Shown: positions 62,354 to 64,000 of the stretch, in pieces
Numbering within the stretch: the stretch's first letter is position 1
Layout of the letters: each line of letters starts with the position of its first letter
Origin: Flavobacterium celericrescens
GTDB lineage: Bacteria; Bacteroidota; Bacteroidia; Flavobacteriales; Flavobacteriaceae
Direction: 5' to 3'
Assembly (NCBI RefSeq): GCF_011392075.1
Contig: NZ_JAAJBV010000006.1
Span: 1 to 64,000, forward strand
DNA length: 64,000 nucleotides
Notes under the pieces: generated by a model
The model's input: only the letters and a program-made list of their open reading frames with translations
What the model was told of the DNA's origin: nothing
Database searches by the model: none
Translations under genes and position numbers: made by a program

Positions 62354-64000
62354 TTATCCTGCTTTATACATCACTTCTTGTAATTGATAAAAAGCGTTTA
62401 TTAAATTGTTTGCATTACCAAATACTTTGGCTGCATCTTTTGTTGTTCCTAAACCGTTCAGATGAATTAACTCTGAAAGTTTATCTCTTTTGAGTTCTTC
62501 AATTCCATCTTTTTTATATCGTTCAAGAACAAAATATAAAAATTGCTGTGCTTTTTCGTTCTCGTATTCTTCAAAGAAAATATTCTGTCTTTTTGTTGCA
62601 TCGGCTCTTTCTGCTCGAGTCATAAGGCTTTTGTTATAGCTTATGAATGCCAGTAAATCAAAAATATCACTTTGCTCTGCTTCAAAAAGTTGTTGCAAAG
62701 TTGCCATTTGCTCATCATCAAAACCCAATTGCCCTAACTTGATTAACAAATCTTCACGTGTCTCTGGCTTACTCCAAAGGGTTCTTAATTGTTCTTCATT
62801 CTCAAATAAGTTTGGTAAAAACTGAATGAGTTTGTCTAAAAATTCAGAAACCGTTAGCGGTCTTCCGTCTTCTCCAACATAGCGAACTTCAATATCTGTA
62901 ACTCTTAATTGTCTGCCATTACTCAATTTGACTACAATTTTTTCTTTCTTTACTTCCGGCTCAAAATCTCCATCATCTGGATTTGAAGGTGGTGTTGGAT
63001 TAGTAGGTTTTGGCTGTTTTGGAGGTTTGGGAATATTCCCGCCACCATCAATAATAATATTATCTGGCGGAACATCTGGTATACCGTCCCACTCATCATC
63101 ATAAAATTTGTTACTTGCTCCTGTAAAATCTATAATTGTAAAAAAGTCTTTTCCTTCAAAAATTCTAGTACCTCGTCCAACGATTTGTTTGAACTCGACC
63201 ATAGAGTTTACTAATCTAACTAAAACTACGTTTCTCACATTTCTTGCATCTACACCAGTAGTAAGCATTTGCGATGAGGTTAATATTGTCGGAATGTCTT
63301 TGTCGTTATCTTGGAATTTTTCTAACAGTGTTCTACCGTTGTCTCCTTCATCACTTGTAACTCTTACACAGTAGAAAGGGTCTTTAACGGTTTTGTATTG
63401 GTTTATTGCGTCACGCATATTTAAAGCGTGTTGTTGATTCACACAGAAAATAATGGTTTTATCCATTTCTCTAATGTTGTCTAGTATAGCTTTTGCAATT
63501 AAGTTAGTACGGTCTTCTACTATAATTTTATTTTCAAAATCAGATAGATTATAAATTCTATCTTCAAGTTCTCCGCTAACAACTACATCATCTTTGGTCG
63601 GAATGTATTCGTCAATATTGGTTCGGATTCTTTTTACTTTGTATGGCGTTAAAAAACCGTCATTAATACCGTCTTTAAGCGAATACTCATAAATTGGCTT
63701 TCCAAAATAATTATAAGTATCAACATTGTCGCTTCGTTTTGGTGTTGCTGTAAGTCCTAAATGAACCGCAGTTTTGAAATAATCAAGAATATCTCTCCAA
63801 GAACCAACTTCATTAGCAGATCCTCGATGACATTCATCGATAATAATTAAATCAAAAAAGTCATTAGGATACTGTTTGTAAAAACCTCCAATATTTTCTT
63901 TTTCCGCAATAGCTTGATAAATAGCAAAAAAGATGTTGGCGTTTGTTGGTACTTTGCCGTTTCTACTTCTTATCTCATCTCCATTAATTTTGACCAAATC
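62354..64000 (-). CDS. hsdR: Type I restriction enzyme R subunit HsdR, C-terminal part (cut by window end)
   Basis: The frame is open to the right window edge, so the N-terminal nuclease and first helicase motifs are missing; 548 residues are visible. Helicase motifs: IIIDECHRGSANEVGS (II), LGLTATPKR (III), TIIFCVNQQHAL (IV), TTGVDARNVRNVVLVR (V) and FKQIVGRGTRIFEG (VI). A Pro-rich linker (about 330-345, KPPKQPKPTNPTPPSNP) leads into an EcoEI-type C-terminal domain (EEQLRTLWSKPETREDLLIK). It moves DNA and cuts it at a distance from the HsdS site. First visible gene of the restriction operon. Confidence 0.94.
   Translation of the reverse strand, partial: DLVKINGDEIRSRNGKVPTNANIFFAIYQAIAEKENIGGFYKQYPNDFFDLIIIDECHRGSANEVGSWRDILDYFKTAVHLGLTATPKRSDNVDTYNYFGKPIYEYSLKDGINDGFLTPYKVKRIRTNIDEYIPTKDDVVVSGELEDRIYNLSDFENKIIVEDRTNLIAKAILDNIREMDKTIIFCVNQQHALNMRDAINQYKTVKDPFYCVRVTSDEGDNGRTLLEKFQDNDKDIPTILTSSQMLTTGVDARNVRNVVLVRLVNSMVEFKQIVGRGTRIFEGKDFFTIIDFTGASNKFYDDEWDGIPDVPPDNIIIDGGGNIPKPPKQPKPTNPTPPSNPDDGDFEPEVKKEKIVVKLSNGRQLRVTDIEVRYVGEDGRPLTVSEFLDKLIQFLPNLFENEEQLRTLWSKPETREDLLIKLGQLGFDDEQMATLQQLFEAEQSDIFDLLAFISYNKSLMTRAERADATKRQNIFFEEYENEKAQQFLYFVLERYKKDGIEELKRDKLSELIHLNGLGTTKDAAKVFGNANNLINAFYQLQEVMYKAG

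Larger units (their letters stand above)
55250..64000. mobile_element. Integrated genomic island with type I restriction-modification (right part outside window)
   Basis: All genes from here on are on the minus strand: recombinase, small gene, MerR-like gene, Mrr endonuclease, hsdS, hsdM, hsdR. They begin exactly at a tRNA gene and share no function with the backbone genes to the left. The island is thus inferred from content and position; no second end is seen. Confidence 0.65.

Noticed and set aside
1..64000. CRISPR array, rRNA operon, insertion sequence
   Set aside because: No regularly spaced repeat series, no rRNA-like stretch and no transposase frame could be found. The only mobile-element enzyme is the serine recombinase.

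Overview
The window looks like chromosome of a flavobacterium (Bacteroidota, probably Flavobacterium or a close relative). It is AT-rich. Its promoters follow the TTTG / TAnnTTTG pattern of the phylum. It encodes a gliding-motility lipoprotein (GldD), several secreted proteins ending in type IX secretion (T9SS) sorting domains, a GldE-independent gldD locus, mevalonate-pathway genes and the usual flavobacterial order around coaX, lptC, pdhB and lepA. Genus and species are inferred from gene families only.

Positions 1-55,249 are ordinary backbone. In order: the tail of a T9SS cargo gene cut by the window edge; rpmA-rplU; a catalytic/non-catalytic M16 peptidase pair; an EamA transporter; an HMA lipoprotein; a DUF4286-rsmA-mgtE-gldD operon; a TPR protein; serS; a secreted M1 aminopeptidase; rseP; two tandem tRNA-Asn genes; tspO; mvaD, a GHMP (mevalonate) kinase, a UbiA prenyltransferase and rluB; an NTF2-like protein; dusB; lepA with a possible leader peptide; a 1,411-residue T9SS type B surface protein with about eight internal repeats; umuC-umuD; ppiD; a coaX-OMP-lptC-small membrane protein operon; tRNA-Phe; pdhB; a DUF5686 outer-membrane protein; an AlkA-like glycosylase; a soluble and a membrane pyrophosphatase; a four-gene glycan cluster; a T9SS-exported endonuclease I; and pth, rplY, prs and tRNA-Leu.

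The four-gene cluster 43,747-50,202 (GH20 hexosaminidase, glycosylasparaginase, CutC, GH2 beta-mannosidase) reads as a unit for taking apart the core of N-linked glycans: GlcNAc removal, Man-beta-GlcNAc cleavage, and release of the last GlcNAc from asparagine. CutC sits inside it with overlapping stop/start codons, so a role for CutC in this pathway is worth testing.

From tRNA-Leu to the end of the window (55,250-64,000) lies what looks like an integrated element. A large serine recombinase ends inside the 3' half of the tRNA gene on the opposite strand. Behind it come a 49-codon small gene, a MerR-like protein of unknown role, an Mrr-type endonuclease and a type I restriction-modification operon (hsdR, cut by the window edge, then hsdM, then hsdS with an extra C-terminal domain). 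This is a defence-type island; its other end is outside the window.

Other points of interest: a 454-bp inverted repeat (about 97% identical) between the two T9SS sorting domains near the two ends of the backbone segment, 49.8 kb apart; a Cys-rich tail on the membrane pyrophosphatase; the short ORF and hairpin before lepA; and a perfect 18-bp inverted repeat behind the Mrr gene.
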